Numbered from the stretch's first letter, positions 10,701 to 21,832 are shown. The stretch is DNA of 64,000 bases from Plotosus lineatus (GCA_024760905.1 CM045733.1:22412501-22476500); one strand, 5' to 3'. The notes: generated by a model not told the origin, from the sequence alone. Made by a program: numbers and translations.

Positions 10701-11099
10701 CTATTGGAAGATGTCAAACAGGTGGTAACTTTATTATACACCATTTTATAGTGATCACATGTATACGAATTTTAAAATGTATAAAAAATAAAAATATTTT
10801 CCATTTAATTTAAAAAAAAACCTCAGATTTGTTTTTTTGTTGTTGTTGTTTTAAGTACCACCTTGTGGATCACAGATTACTGAGAAGGAGTATATACTTC
10901 ATATACGTTTGAAGTTTGTTTTGTTTATTACTGTTAATGCATTGATACAGTATATAGCAGGAACTTTAAAATGTGATTATTTTGTATGAACCATTTTTTT
11001 TCATCTCATTGGGCTTTTGGAGCTTCCATTAGCAAGGTTTCTATGATGCTTACTTGCGGGATACCTCAAGGCTCAAGTTTAAGTCTGACACACATATTA

Positions 11100-12636
11100 G
11101 TCTTTCTCAAAAAATTAGCGTATTGTGATGAAGTTCATTATTTTCTGTAATGTACTGATAAACATTAGACTTTCATATATTTTAGATTCATTACACACAA
11201 CTGAAGTAGTTCAAGCCTTTTGTTTTAATATTGATAATTTTGGCAAAAAAAGTAAAGAAAAACCATCCGACCAATAAAAAAAAAAGGTTTTTAATTAAAA
11301 AATAAATAAATAAATAAAAAAAGTCAACCTTCAAATAATTATGTTCAGTTATGCACTCAATACTTGGTCGGGAATCCTTTTGCAGAAATGACTGCTTCAA
11401 TGCGGCGTGGCATGGAGCCAATCAGCCTGTGGCACTGCTGAGGTGTTACGGAGGCCCAGGATGCTTCGATAGCGGCCTTAAGCTCATCCACAGTGTTGGG
11501 TCTGGTGTCTCTCAACTTTCTCTTCACAATATCCCACAGATTCTCTATGGGGTTCAGGTCAGGAGAGTTGGCAGGCCAATTGAGGACAGTAATACCATGG
11601 TCAGTAAACCATTTAGCAGTGGTTTTGGCACTGTGAGCAGGTGCCAGGTCATGCTGAAAAATGAAATCTTCATCTCCATAAAGCTTTTCAGCAGATGGAA
11701 GCATGAAATGCTCCAAAATCTCCTGATAGCTAGCTGCATTGATCTTACCCTTGATAAAACACAGTGGACCAACACCAGCAGCTGACATGGCACCCCAGAC
11801 CATCACTGACTGTGGGTACTTGACACTGAACTTAAGGCATTTTGGCATTTCCTTCTCCCCAGTCTTCCTCCAGACTCTGGCACCTTGATTTCCGAATGAC
11901 ATGCAAAATTTGCTTTCATCCGAAAAAAGTAATTTGGACCACTGAGCAACAGTCCAGTGCTGCTTCTCTGTAGCCACATCAGGCGCTTCTGCCTCCGTTT
12001 CTGGTTCAAATGTGGCTTGACCTGGGGAATACGGCACCTGTAGCCCAGTCCACTGCTTCCACAGGTCCCCCAAGGTCTGGAATCGGCCCTTCTCCACAAC
12101 CTTCCTCAGGGTCTGGTCACCTCTTCTAGTTGTGCAGCGTTTTCTGCCACACTTTTTCCTTCCCACAGACGTCCCACTGAGGTGGCTTGATACAGCACTC
12201 TGGGAACAGCCTATTTGCTCAGAGATTTCTTTCTGTGTCTTACCCTCTTGCTTGAGGTTGTCAATGATGGCCTTCTGGACAGCAGTCAGGTCGGCAGTCT
12301 TACTCATGATTGTGGTTTTGAGTAATGAACCAGGCTGGGAGTTTTTAAAAGCCTCAGGAATCTTTTGCAGGTATTTAGAGTTAATTGGTTGATTCAGATG
12401 ATTAGCTTAATAGCTCGTTTAGACTACCTGAACATGATGTGCTAATTTTTTGAGATAGGAATTTTGGGTTTTCATGAGCTGTATGCCAAAATCATCAGCA
12501 TTAAAACAATAAAAGACCTGAAATATTTCAGTTGGTGTGCAATGAATCTAAAATATATGAAATTTTAATTTTTATCAGTACATTACAGAAAATAATGAAC
12601 TTTATCACAATATGCTAATAATTTTTTGAGAAGGAC
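11100..12636 (-). mobile_element. Tc1-type transposon with ~120-bp inverted repeats
   Basis: The element lies in a bcl2l14 intron. Flanking TA dinucleotides are at 11098-11099 and 12637-12638. Both ends share GT(C/T)CTTCTCAAAAAATTA-like termini followed by 'ttcattattttctgtaatgt' and 'catatattttagattcatt', giving inverted repeats of about 120 bp that are still very alike. The inside encodes a Tc1-type transposase on the minus strand. The close match between the arms argues for a fairly recent arrival. Confidence 0.92.
11357..12307 (-). pseudogene. Tc1 transposase, open but frame-scrambled
   Basis: A 316-residue frame starts MSKTADLTAVQKAIIDNLKQ and has a helix-turn-helix region (KEISEQIGCSQSAVSSHL). 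The DD34E catalytic residues lie in LLFSDESKF, FQHDLAPAHS and NPIENLWDI. The part after WKQWTGL is out of frame: the expected GYRCRIPQVKPHLNQKRRQK is read in the neighbouring frame, and the original frame resumes at ATEKQHWTV. Some of the second helix-turn-helix is also missing. Two compensating indels thus keep the frame open but replace roughly 25 residues. Probably inactive. Confidence 0.8.
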
Positions 12637-12639
12637 TAC

Positions 12640-12760
12640 GACACGCACACCATCCTAAATAGCTCACCAGTCCATGACAAGGCCAACACACACACACAAC
12701 CACTCAGAACCAGGACCTTCTTGCTGTAAAGTGAAGGTACTAACCATATCACCCTATCCT
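12640..12760 (-). mobile_element. SINE family B tail remnant
   Basis: Short stretch with 'agctcaccagtccatgac' and 'gccaacacacacac' and the decayed 'aaccaggaccttcttgctgtaaag', the reverse of the family B body and head. Strongly decayed. Confidence 0.35.
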
Positions 12761-12834
12761 TATATTGTTCTTAAATGTCAAACCCCAATATGCTGGATCG
12801 GAAAAAATAAAAATAAATAAATAATGTGACTTAC

Positions 12835-12893
12835 TTCCTTATTAAGTTTATCTCCATGTTCTCTGAGCAGTTCCACTAATCTTCTGACAATGT
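12835..12893 (-). CDS. bcl2l14: bcl2l14 exon with BH3-like motif
   Basis: A 59-bp exon between CAG (12894-12896) and GTAAGT (12829-12834). It reads IVRRLVELLREHGDKLNKE. LVELLREHGDKL fits the BH3 pattern L-x(3)-L/x-x-G-D and aligns with IVELLKYSGDQL of human BCL2L14. It starts with two bases that complete a split aspartate codon from the upstream exon and ends in phase 0. Confidence 0.85.
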
Positions 12894-13041
12894 CTGCAGG
12901 CAGAAGATGAGGATTAGAAAACTAGTTAAGACATAACTGGTGTGTACTGTATGTAACACTTGAGGATACATGATAACAGTCAGGATCTCTTTTCTTACTA
13001 TTAGGGAAGTAAAACACAATAAAAAGACAAGAAATACACAC

Positions 13042-13167
13042 CATCATCTTTATCTTCACCATCATCATCACCATCACTTTCTATTTCTGTCTGCATGAAA
13101 CACACACTGCCTGAGATCTGAGTCAACTTGTCGACCATTTGTTCCACTTCTCCCTGGTCGGAACTTG
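13042..13167 (-). CDS. bcl2l14: bcl2l14 acidic linker exon
   Basis: A 126-bp exon, acceptor CAG at 13168-13170 and donor GTGTGT at 13036-13041. It reads SSDQGEVEQMVDKLTQISGS, then an acidic ESDGDDDGEDKDD just before the BH3-like exon. Phases agree with both neighbours (TCA serine and GAC aspartate codons split across the junctions). The sequence is poorly conserved, so support comes mainly from splice sites and phase. Confidence 0.75.
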
Positions 13168-13359
13168 CTGGAGTAAAGAGAAAAGCAATTCATGTTTCAT
13201 AGGTAAAAAGGTTCGAACATTCATAACCGATTCATTCCTGACTCACTATAGCCACACATTTTGTACACAGCTGTAATAGCAGGACCAGACAGAAATTCCT
13301 GGATATTCAGAAAAGGTCATGGCATTAGTAAGTCATCTCAATGTTGTATTTCCACTCAC

Positions 13360-13640
13360 ATGGTAATGCAGCTGCCCGCCGTTCGTTGTGTGTTGTCGTA
13401 GGACTATCATCTTCTTTCATTGGCCGAATGCAGCTTATCATCTTTAACCATTTATGCTTCTTAGATTTCTTCCGTTTATTGTGGTCCTGAGGTTGTATAG
13501 GGGACACGGTTGCCTCTCCAACACCATGGTTCTGTGGGGGCTGACTGTTTGCGGCTATTTGCTTCTGGGTGTACCGCAGAAGGAGTTTGTACTCTATACT
13601 GTCTTTTGGAAACATTTGTGCAAGCAGTTCTGCCTGATCC
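13360..13640 (-). CDS. bcl2l14: bcl2l14 N-terminal exon
   Basis: A 281-bp exon, acceptor CAG (13641-13643), donor GTGAGT (13354-13359). The peptide begins DQAELLAQMFPKDSIEYKLL and continues LRYTQKQ. The piece SIEYKLLLRYTQKQ lines up with TIEFKILAYYTRHH near the N-terminus of human BCL2L14. A lysine-rich NKRKKSKKHKWLK in the second half could act as a nuclear signal. It starts with one base completing a split codon, compatible with either of two first exons. Confidence 0.8.
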
Positions 13641-13784
13641 CTGAACAAAACAAATAAACAAAAATAAATACAGGAATTTTGTTCATCATTCAACACTGAG
13701 AATTTATTATGGCTGATAGTCTGTATAAACAACCTGCATAAACTACATAGTTGTCTCATTTAATATTAAACTTGTATCTATGGC

Positions 13785-13800
13785 GGGGGGGGGGGGGGGG
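13785..13800. repeat. Poly(G) run
   Basis: Sixteen consecutive G on the plus strand, in an intron of bcl2l14 (poly-C in the transcript). Such runs are also a common site of assembly length error. Confidence 0.85.
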
Positions 13801-13933
13801 ACTGCCTACACATCAAGTTTGTATTATTATTTTTTATTATTATTATAATTAAAAAGAAAGAAAGCCACCAGCAGGAATTTACTGAGACTGAGGTTAGGAC
13901 ATCTGTTTTGGGTTTTTGGAGTTTTGCTCGCAC

Positions 13934-14004
13934 CTTCTAGAGAATTTTGTCGCGTCTGTGTCGGGTACTTTCCCTCGACTCGGACAGCATTCCAAATCTG
14001 CCAT
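13934..14004 (-). CDS. bcl2l14: bcl2l14 alternative first coding exon (internal promoter candidate)
   Basis: ATG at 14002-14004, then MADLECCPSRGKVPDTDATK and FSR, ending at a GTGCGA donor (13928-13933) in phase 2. That phase joins the next exon without a break and gives a 286-residue protein. Read as an internal exon (acceptor GCAG before 13997) it would introduce a stop after the 18490 exon, so it fits better as an alternative first exon. Confidence 0.45.
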
Positions 14005-14935
14005 TAAATAGAATTAGAACGGCTTTCTGTTTGAGTGTGAAATTTCAAACATTTCAAGTGTTGTTTGTTTACCTCTCTATAACAGAAGTCATATAACTGA
14101 AAGGTGAAAAACAAGGAGGTGCATCTCGTGTTCTACCTTGAAGCTACATTTCTCAGATTGTTTTGCTTATTTTAATGTTATATCGGACTTTTCTTTCAGG
14201 GTCATTTTGGCATGTGGCTTAATTGATTAAAAGGCTGCAATTTATGTTGTTGTCTTTTTTTTAAATCTTATTTCAAATAATAATTAAACAGGTTCAAATA
14301 ACAGACAAAAAAGCTGAGGCTAGATTTACACAAAAAAAAAAAAATACCTGTTCGTCAGTGTCCCCACCAGGAAATTGACTCCACATCTAATTTTTTGAAA
14401 ATGTAATTTTTATTTATTTATTCCTTTTTGTTTTTAGAAAACGACGTTGAAACCTCTGTGTTAAAACGACACAAAGCGATTCAGTGGTCGATGCGGTGAT
14501 TATGACCGAGATGTTTTTATTCTGATTGAAATAGTTCTATGGACAGTTGTTGAGTTGAACACGTTAAATGGTCACATACATGTAAAAGACTGAAAAGCTC
14601 GTCAACCGTGTACTGTGGAGCAGAACATTAAAACAAGCATTTCTAAAAGATTCTTGTTATTTAAACATTTGGGATTCAACAATCATCTCATTTCTCTATT
14701 CAAAACAAACAACTAAAAGAAAAATAACCATGTGAAGAAGTTCGTTTTAATGATAAACCAGGATTTTTTTTATTTTTAAATCTGGCTTTAGCTGTAACGG
14801 AAGTAATTCCGACATTTACAGGAACCACTTTTGACAACAGCCCACTGTTAAGAGTTAAAAGTATCGACAAGGAATATAAAAACTATTCTGAGCCCATAAC
14901 TTCCTCTTCTTAAAAAAGCTTACTCTTTCACTCGT
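14005..14935. other. bcl2l14 intron, no recognised feature
   Basis: AT-rich, no repeat edges or conserved frames noticed. Confidence 0.4.
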
Positions 14936-15216
14936 CTACTAAACCGCTCTTAATACAGTTGTGAGGAGGCTGGAGCATAGGCCACTTGACACTGTCCAAA
15001 AGTGGGCGACACCCTGAACAGCTTGACAGGTCATCGCAGGGCAAAACACACTCACAGGGTTAATGTAAAACCGCCAACTAGGCTAATGTACATGTCTGTG
15101 GGGGCAGTAATTGCCTGTTGGTAGGGTGCTGGATTACTGAACCCAAAGTCAGCACCAACCTTCCCACAACCCTAACCAGGATGCACGTCTTTGGACCGTG
15201 AAAGGAAACCAGAGTA

Positions 15217-15752
15217 CAGGTATACCTCACCCAACGTCGTTAATTGTTTCCAGGAGAGACGACTTAAGTCGAAAAATGACTGAAGTCGAATTAGCTTGTC
15301 TCTATGTTAGCCTAGGCTAAGCTACGCCAAATTTACTTGTCTAGACTAAACAGAAAATAACTATTCCTAGTTCTGTACTTTATTCATGAATGCAATTTTC
15401 AAAATGGTTAATAATGTTGCGCCTGGAGCATATGCGTCGGACCCAAAGATGCAGGAGACCATGTAAGAAGATTTTATTTTGCACTTTGGAAAATCTAAAT
15501 CACTGGAAATAATTTATATTATTTATAGCTCGCTGACTGTAAACAGGTGTGCTCTCTGGACCTCGCCTGCAGGTAGCAGCCACGCCCCTCGCCAGCGCTT
15601 GCGATGAATTAAGAGAGTTAACGCCTCCAGCCGGTACAGACCATAACAAATAAGATCTATTTTATTAATTACACTTTATTTATATTTTATTTTTCTATAC
15701 TTTTTTGAAAACCGACGTATAATCAAGAACGACTTAAGCCGAGGTATGCCTG
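15217..15752 (-). mobile_element. Tigger-like MITE carrying a solo LTR
   Basis: Starts caggtatacctcacccaacg and ends 'cgacttaagccgaggtatgc' plus 'ctg', with TA on the left (15215-15216) and CA on the right. Same family as 49003-49642, in the opposite orientation. Both carry the same LTR at the same internal point. Confidence 0.8.
15415..15648 (-). mobile_element. Solo LTR inside the MITE
   Basis: On the minus strand it begins TGTTATGGTCTGT and ends GGCGCAACA, with a perfect 5-bp duplication (aataa at 15410-15414 and 15649-15653). About 115 bp shorter than the homologous copy at 49097-49444 because of an internal deletion. Ends and duplication size are those of a retroviral-type or Ty3/gypsy LTR; no internal region is present. 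Confidence 0.75.
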
Positions 15753-16148
15753 CACTTGGAGGAAATCCACAAAAGCACAGGGAGGACATTGCAAACACCA
15801 GAAACCTTCTTGCATAGCCAGGACTCGAGGACATCTTATAATGAATGTAAAATCAGGCTCAGTCTTTGTGCTGAGTTGACAAAAAGCAGCCATGATATCT
15901 TTACTTTTTCAATTTGAAGCTCAACAATTAACAGATTTATTTTATTTTCTGGTTTCAGACTTTTAAATACAACATTTGGAGAAAACAAAAACAGAAATAA
16001 CCTGATCAAAAGTACAACAAAGAAATACTACATTAAAGCAGTACTTCTCAATTATTTTCTGTGGCGCCCCCTCTAGGAAGAACAAACATTTCACCCCCAC
16101 CCCCCCTCCACCACGAGCGACTATAAATAGTATTATGTCTATAAATTA

Positions 16149-16555
16149 CTTGGGCGGCACGGTGGCGTAGTGGTTAGCACGTCCGCCTCACAGCAAAAAG
16201 GCCCGGGTTCGATTCCCGGCCTGGGCGTTTCTGTGTGGAGTTTGCATGTTCTCCCCGTGCTTGTGCGGGTGTGCTCCGGTTTCCCCCGCAATCCAAAGAC
16301 GTGCACTGTAGGTTAATTGGCCGTTCTAAACTGACCGTAGTTTCTCTCCTGCAGCGGCACTGGAACCCAGTCGTATCGGCACTTGCCTTTCCATTGGATC
16401 CTTCCGGTGGCGCCGAGACAGGGGGGGACTTGCTGCTTGGGTAACAGCCTGTCCCTCATTACTCCCTACCCAGGCTCTGTGCACTGGGGAGTATCACCAG
16501 TCGGAATACTGGCCAGAGCGCAGCCATAGTCCTTCGGGACTGACGGAGGCCTACG
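16149..16555 (+). mobile_element. SINE family B head fused to an unusual tail
   Basis: The head is the cleanest tRNA-like one in the window: 'cggtggcgtagtggttagca' with B box GGTTCGATTCC. After 'ttaattggccgttctaaact' it does not continue into the usual family tail but into GC-rich sequence ending 'tagtccttcgggactgacgg' 'aggcctacg'. A single duplication, ctataaatta (16139-16148 and 16556-16565), brackets the whole unit. Confidence 0.75.
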
Positions 16556-16985
16556 CTATAAATTATTTGTACACTTCTGCATAACATTGTATCTTTATTG
16601 ACTCTAAAAACAAAAGAAACAAATATAGTTCAACTTACAATAAAGAAAAACTTCATTAACAGTGTTTTTTAATCTGTAATAGAAAAGATTTAAAGTGCAC
16701 CAATGTGCCTGAAATTTAAGAAAATGCATCCTTATTTAAATTCATTCGACTTATTTGTCTTAAAATCGCCATCTCTCTCCACCTTTCTCTTCGTTCCTGT
16801 TAGAAAATTTTCCATTGTTGTTTCCTGAGGGGTTGTTTACTGCACTTCATATCATTTGCTCATGCGAAAAAACTGCTACACCATAGGGCGACAATGAGCG
16901 CGCCACTGCCAACTAGTGGAGTGAAGGTGCAATTATACAATTCTCGTACACAATTCCAGAAAAGCATGTTCTCCAGGGTCCGAGG

Positions 16986-17682
16986 CAGTGGTGGCCTGGT
17001 GGTACAGGGCGGTGAATCCTAAGGTTGGGGGTTCGAGTCCGACTCTCTACAAGGTTGTCGCCCGCCCCCCCAGTGCAACTAACTGGGTTATCAAAGGCCG
17101 GCCAGGTCTCTCACGGTCTATGGTGAAAGGTTCATGTAAAAGAACCATTGCTGAATTTCCTAAAGAGTAGCTGCAAAGCTGTCAGCATGTTTCTGTCCCA
17201 TGCTAATGGGTTGTGTCGGGAAGGGCATCCCGATGTAAAAACCTATGCCAAATCAAACGTGCGAATGTTGAGGTTCTCTCTGGGAGTAACGAGGATGGAT
17301 AGGATCAGAAATGAGTACATCAGAGGCACAGCACATGTAAGATGTTTTGGAGACAAAGTCAGAGAGGCTAGATTGAGATGGTTTGGACATGTACAGAGGA
17401 GGGATAGTGAGTATATTGGCAGTAGGATGCTGAGGTTGGAACTACCAGGCAGAAGGCCTAGAGGAAGACCAAAGAAGAGATTTATGGATGTGGTGAAGGA
17501 AGACATGAAGGTTGTTGGAGTAAGAGAAGAAGACGCAGAGAACAAGGGGAGATGGAGGCGAATGATTAGCTGTGGCGACCCCTGAAGGAAACAGCTGAAA
17601 GGAAAAGAAGAAATCAAACGTGTAAATCATTCGCTGTGGTGACCCCTGATAAAGGGTTTCGGGTTAAAAAGCCGAAAGGATC
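16986..17682 (+). mobile_element. SINE family A copy split by a LINE
   Basis: Head 'ggcagtggtggcctggtgg', B box GGTTCGAGTCC, body with 'aactgggttatcaaagg' and 'gggaagggcatcccgatg'. It breaks at 17265 and resumes at 17611 with the SINE tail ('cattcgctgtggtgacccct'). Confidence 0.85.
17266..17610 (+). mobile_element. RTE-type LINE 3' fragment nested in the SINE
   Basis: Carries only the ORF2 C-terminus (LRFSLGVTRMDRIRNEYIRG, GHVQRRDSEYIGSRMLRLEL) and the 3' tail. Target duplication aaatcaaacgtg is seen at 17250-17261 and 17611-17622, both within SINE sequence. This is a normal 5'-truncated insertion. Confidence 0.88.
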
Positions 17683-17705
17683 TCATGTTCTGCAGGGTCC
17701 ATACG

Positions 17706-17834
17706 CCTGCCCACCTGGGATTACACCGCCCACCCCCTGGATTACCCCCCCCCCCCCCGGGACCACCCCCCCCCCCGGGGGATCACAGCCAACGCCCGGG
17801 ATCACACCCACCCCCGCCCCCCCGGGATCACACC
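17706..17834. repeat. C-rich minisatellite
   Basis: About five imperfect units of 'gggatcaca' plus a long C run, near the right end of the hAT element. It creates proline-rich open frames that are not genes. Confidence 0.65.
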
Positions 17835-18247
17835 CACTATTTGAGAAGAACTGCATTAAAAGAAATTAAAACTACAGTCTAAATTTGTTACAAACAGAAT
17901 TCCACGATATTCAAGAACACATGGGAACTCAGAAGGATTGAAAAAGTGACTCAGGTAAACAAATCAAATCCCCAACATGCCCGATGGTGACTCCTTACAG
18001 CTCATCCCGGCCTGTGCCCGGACATGCCCTTCTGCAGCGCACCGTCACGTGGCAGGAAAACCCTGTGTCTGTGTTCTACGTCATTGCCGTGTCTGTGTCA
18101 CGCTCATTCCCACCCCGACACTCTTAAATCGTCCAGGCAATACAAATAGAAATAAAGACTGAATGACAACATACTTCCTGTGGTTACAATACAACTGGCA
18201 ACCAAACACACTTTGTGTCACATAAACAAATAATATATTCCCTTCTG

Positions 18248-18250
<3 letters not shown>

Positions 18251-18293
<43 letters not shown>

Positions 18294-18297
18294 GTAT
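18251..18297. repeat. (TA)n microsatellite
   Basis: Uninterrupted TA tract in the first intron of bcl2l14. Confidence 0.9.
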
Positions 18298-18461
18298 ATA
18301 AGATAAGGTAAACTGCAGTGTTCTTAAATAAAACTGAATTCTAGTTCTGTAGTTTCTAAACAACTGCTTCCTTCTTTGAACAACATACCGAGACACTCGA
18401 CTTGTAGAATGTGTTAAATCTAAAACGTGCATATAAAATAAAGTCACTTTGAGACACTTAC

Positions 18462-18490
18462 AGAACTTGTTCCTTCATCCCGTTCTCCAT
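18462..18490 (-). CDS. bcl2l14: bcl2l14 first coding exon
   Basis: ATG at 18488-18490, reading MENGMKEQV, then a GTAAGT donor (18456-18461) in phase 2. This phase fits the exon starting at 13640 and gives a 272-residue protein. The 819-base sum of the six exons is divisible by three and free of stops. Support is splice phase and the promoter-like DNA just upstream; the nine residues themselves are not diagnostic. Confidence 0.6.
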
Positions 18491-18600
18491 GAAACTCCCG
18501 AATCCAGCAGACTGACCTCGGACTGTAAACAGAACTCCAACAACTCCCAAGCACGCCCTGGACGCATTTTAAATATTTAGGGCGGGACCTATATCAATGA
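18491..18600 (-). promoter_or_regulatory. Promoter-like region of bcl2l14
   Basis: On the minus strand a TATA-like AAATATTTAAAATG (about 18565-18580) precedes GC-richer DNA and then the first ATG by about 75-90 bases. The spacing would put transcription start near 18540. Inferred by eye. Confidence 0.45.
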
Positions 18601-19430
18601 CCAATCATTTTTGAGGACGAAAAACATGGGCGTTTTCCGGATTAGACGTCATATTCATAATATTCAAAAACATAATTTTTTTTTTTAATGACTTTCGTCT
18701 GGAACGCCTTACAAATATAATCATCTGCCTTATAAGAGTTTTTCAAATAATTTTTTAAATAAAAGTAATTTTATACCTTTAAAAAATTCTTCAAAAAAAA
18801 AAAAAATATGGTCTTGGATAACCAAGTTTCTCTTTCATAACAATAACTCACTTATTTGCTCAGCAGCTTCAAATATATTTTCTAGTTATTGTAATGCCCA
18901 GTTGCTCCATCCAAAAAAGAAAGTTCAACTCATTCCTGGAAGTCAGACAGTATTACAAGAACCTAACCAGGAAGTAAATACTTATAAGAAATAAGGAATT
19001 AACAATTGCTCTCTGAATAGGTAGGTCAAGGTAGATTTTGCTGAATAATACCCCAGGGCATAATGCCATCTGCATCCACCATGCTTGAAGGAAAAACTAA
19101 GTTTTCCATTAACATAAAAAGCAAATGAAATCCGATATTTATAGGTTATTTTATAGACAGTGACCATGACATAGACGGGTCAGGTGAGCTCTGCACACTG
19201 TGAGCTAACTGGGTGTATCAATCCGTGACCGTCTGCTGATTTGATTCAAAGGTTATTCACTCAGCATAATGTTTTTTAATCTACAGACATTGGACCAATC
19301 AGATTACACGATTCGCATGTAATATACACAAGTAAAGATTGAGGTTCCACAATCTGCATTATGGACGGGCTAACCACGGCCTCACTATGCCGCTTATTAT
19401 AGTTCCTCATTAGTTTTTTTCAGGGTTTTG
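18601..19430. other. Intergenic DNA, no recognised feature
   Basis: AT-rich; no conserved coding segment or repeat edge noticed. Confidence 0.35.
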
Positions 19431-19433
19431 CTC

Positions 19434-19560
19434 AAGGGTTGTGTCAGGAAGGGCATCTGATATAAAAACCTATGCCAAATCAAACATGCGAATCACATGA
19501 TTCGCTGTGGCGACCCCTAAAAAGGGGGAAAAAGCTGAAAGGAAAAGAAGAAGAAGAATA
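19434..19560 (+). mobile_element. SINE family A 3' fragment
   Basis: Keeps the 'gtgtcaggaagggcatctga' block and the 'gattcgctgtggcgacccct' tail followed by (GAA)n; the tRNA head is absent. Confidence 0.75.
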
Positions 19561-19785
19561 AAAAAGCAGTGATTAGATTGTAGAGAATAAACAGAGAAAA
19601 GTGTCATGATTAAAAAAAAATAAAAATTGTCTGTGTACACCACCACAATGCAATTCAGATACATATTGGATTAAATATTTGGGAAGTGGTTGCCTGGTGG
19701 TAAAGGGCAAGTTTAGAAAGTTCCAGCAAAATATCTTATTCCTCTTTAACCCTTGCAGTATACGTTCCCTTGTTCCCTTGGTGGG

Positions 19786-20128
19786 CAGTGGTGGCCTAGT
19801 GGTAAAGGGTGCTTGATCGCTGATCCTAAGGTTGGGAGTTCAAGTCCCTTTCTCCGCAAGGTTGTCACTGCCCACCCCACCTCCAGTGCAGCTAGCTGGG
19901 ATATCAAAGTCCGGCCATGTCTCTCACTGTCTATGGTGAGAGGTTCATGTGAAAGAACCATTACCGACTTTCGTAAAGAGTCGCTGCAAAGCCGTCAGCG
20001 TGTTTCTGTCCCTTGCTAAAGGGTTGTGTCAGGAAGGGCATCCGACGTATAAACCTATTCCGAATCAAATATGCAAATCAGATGATTCACTGTGGCGACT
20101 CCTGGAAAATAAAAGGAAAAGAAGAAGA
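19786..20128 (+). mobile_element. SINE family A, full length
   Basis: Complete unit: head 'gggcagtggtggcctagtgg', B-box-like AGTTCAAGTCC, body, RTE-related block 'gtcaggaagggcatccgacg' and tail 'cactgtggcgactcctgg' with 'aaaggaaaagaagaag'. Confidence 0.85.
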
Positions 20129-20129
20129 T

Positions 20130-21783
20130 TGAATTAAATATTTATTATTATAGACATCATACACCCACCCACTTCCCCCCATTTCCAGAGGCTCAAAAAC
20201 AATTGATCGGTTGACTGATAAGTAGTTTAATGGGCAGTTTCTCCATTGATTCATAACAAATAAAGGAGATAAAATGTTTGGAAGTGATTAAATGTCTCTC
20301 AGGTCAAGGTGTGTCACTGCAAGTGAGGAGGGGAACTGGACAAGTCCCTAGTTTCAGGCAGTGGCATGAATTCATAGTGTGTTTTTCAGTGACTGATACA
20401 TCAGAAGAAAGTTGTTCAGAGAGTCAGAGTTAACAATAAAATCATTAAAAAAAAAAAACCCCATTATTCTAAGTGCAATACATCAGTCAAACGGTTTTAA
20501 AATTTCTAACATAATTGTATAATGAAGTTAACTGGTAGGAGATAAACATGATTTATTTTGTTTTCTGTAGCTCAATTATCAAACAGAAAACTATATTTAT
20601 ATGATGACTTTCCTGGAAACAAATTATTGTCATATTTATGAAGACGTGAGAAGGACAGTTCTATCAAATACATGAATGGTAAAAAGTCATCAGGGGATAT
20701 TCCAGAGAGCAGGAATCTGAAATCACAAAACCACACAAGTGGGACAACCTGTTTTTAGTTCATTGCAAATGGTGTCAAAGCGCTATTGATGTTATTCGTC
20801 ATGTACACTGAATTCGGAATGAATACAGTCTGAGCTCATTAAAGGAATAAAAATATAGTATGTAGTTTCCCACCTCATTATTCATCAAATCAGAGTTCAG
20901 ATTACACCTGCTTTCTGGAATACCCTCTTCTTTTATTTCACTAATACTGAGTGATGACACTGAAATACACAATTAGAAATAATTTAAAAAAATGCATCAT
21001 TCAAGTATTCCCATAATTTAAGCATGGAAAAAAAAAATCAAAAATCAAACAAGTACTTTTGACAGAAGTAATGTTTACAAAAAATAAAAAATAAAATAAA
21101 ATAACAGAAATAATGCCACCTTGTAATCTCATAACTGAACAGAAATGTTTTGGTTAAAAAAAATCTCATGCACGATAAAAACACAAATAATACAAAATAG
21201 CACAGCAGGTCAGTAATATATAAACTACTCTCACAGCAGATGTAACGAGTTTCCATCATAACCATTTTCATGCAAATTGTTTAACTCGCATTATTTTGAA
21301 TGCAACAGGATGTCGCCACTATTAGCGCAGACTCAGCGAAACGAACATCAAAAGCTACTGTTTCATGTTTCCAAACAGAAGATGCACACATGCTGCATTT
21401 GGAGGCCTGAACCTCACTGCTCTTGCCATTTTACCACCATTTAAAACAGTAGATTGGTGTGTTTAAAAAGAATCGAGAAAGAATTAAGAAGTGACTATGT
21501 GAGATTATTACCAAGCAGAAATAAAATGTTCCATGATTGAGCCGATCCGTGCCTTAGACAACTATTTATCTTAGAACATTAATGTAATGTAAAAATAAAG
21601 AGATTTATGCATGTCATCCGTTCATATTGCACTGAATATGGCTCAGTATGATCTTCAGCTCTTAGGAGAAATAGTTCACTGTTACAATCACCGTCACTTC
21701 ACATAAAACAAAAAAATAAGAAAGGGAACAGAATTAAACAGATGTTAGAGGAATAGTATAGATGTCAGAATATTGTTGAAGAC

Positions 21784-21832
<49 letters not shown>

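Larger units (their letters stand above)
14936..15835 (-). mobile_element. SINE family B copy split by a MITE
   Basis: Minus-strand SINE with its tail at the left ('ccaaaagtgggcgacaccct') and its body before 15214 ('gcacgtctttggaccgtg', 'aggaaaccagagta'). The body resumes after 15752 with 'cttggaggaaatccac' and 'gggaggacattgcaaac'. The break falls exactly at a TA. Confidence 0.7.
16039..17853. mobile_element. hAT element filled with nested retroposons
   Basis: Ends are cagtacttctcaattatttt at the left and actatttgagaagaactg at the right, with 8-bp flanks cattaaag (16031-16038) and cattaaaa (17854-17861). Inside are a SINE B chimera (16149-16555), a SINE A copy (16986-17682) and, within that, a truncated RTE LINE. 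Confidence 0.8.

Noticed and set aside
16988..17060. tRNA gene candidates (A and B boxes)
   Set aside because: The boxes belong to SINE heads; no complete cloverleaf with acceptor stem was found here or in the other SINE copies.
17636..17882. Proline-rich open frames
   Set aside because: Produced by a C-rich minisatellite at the end of a hAT element.
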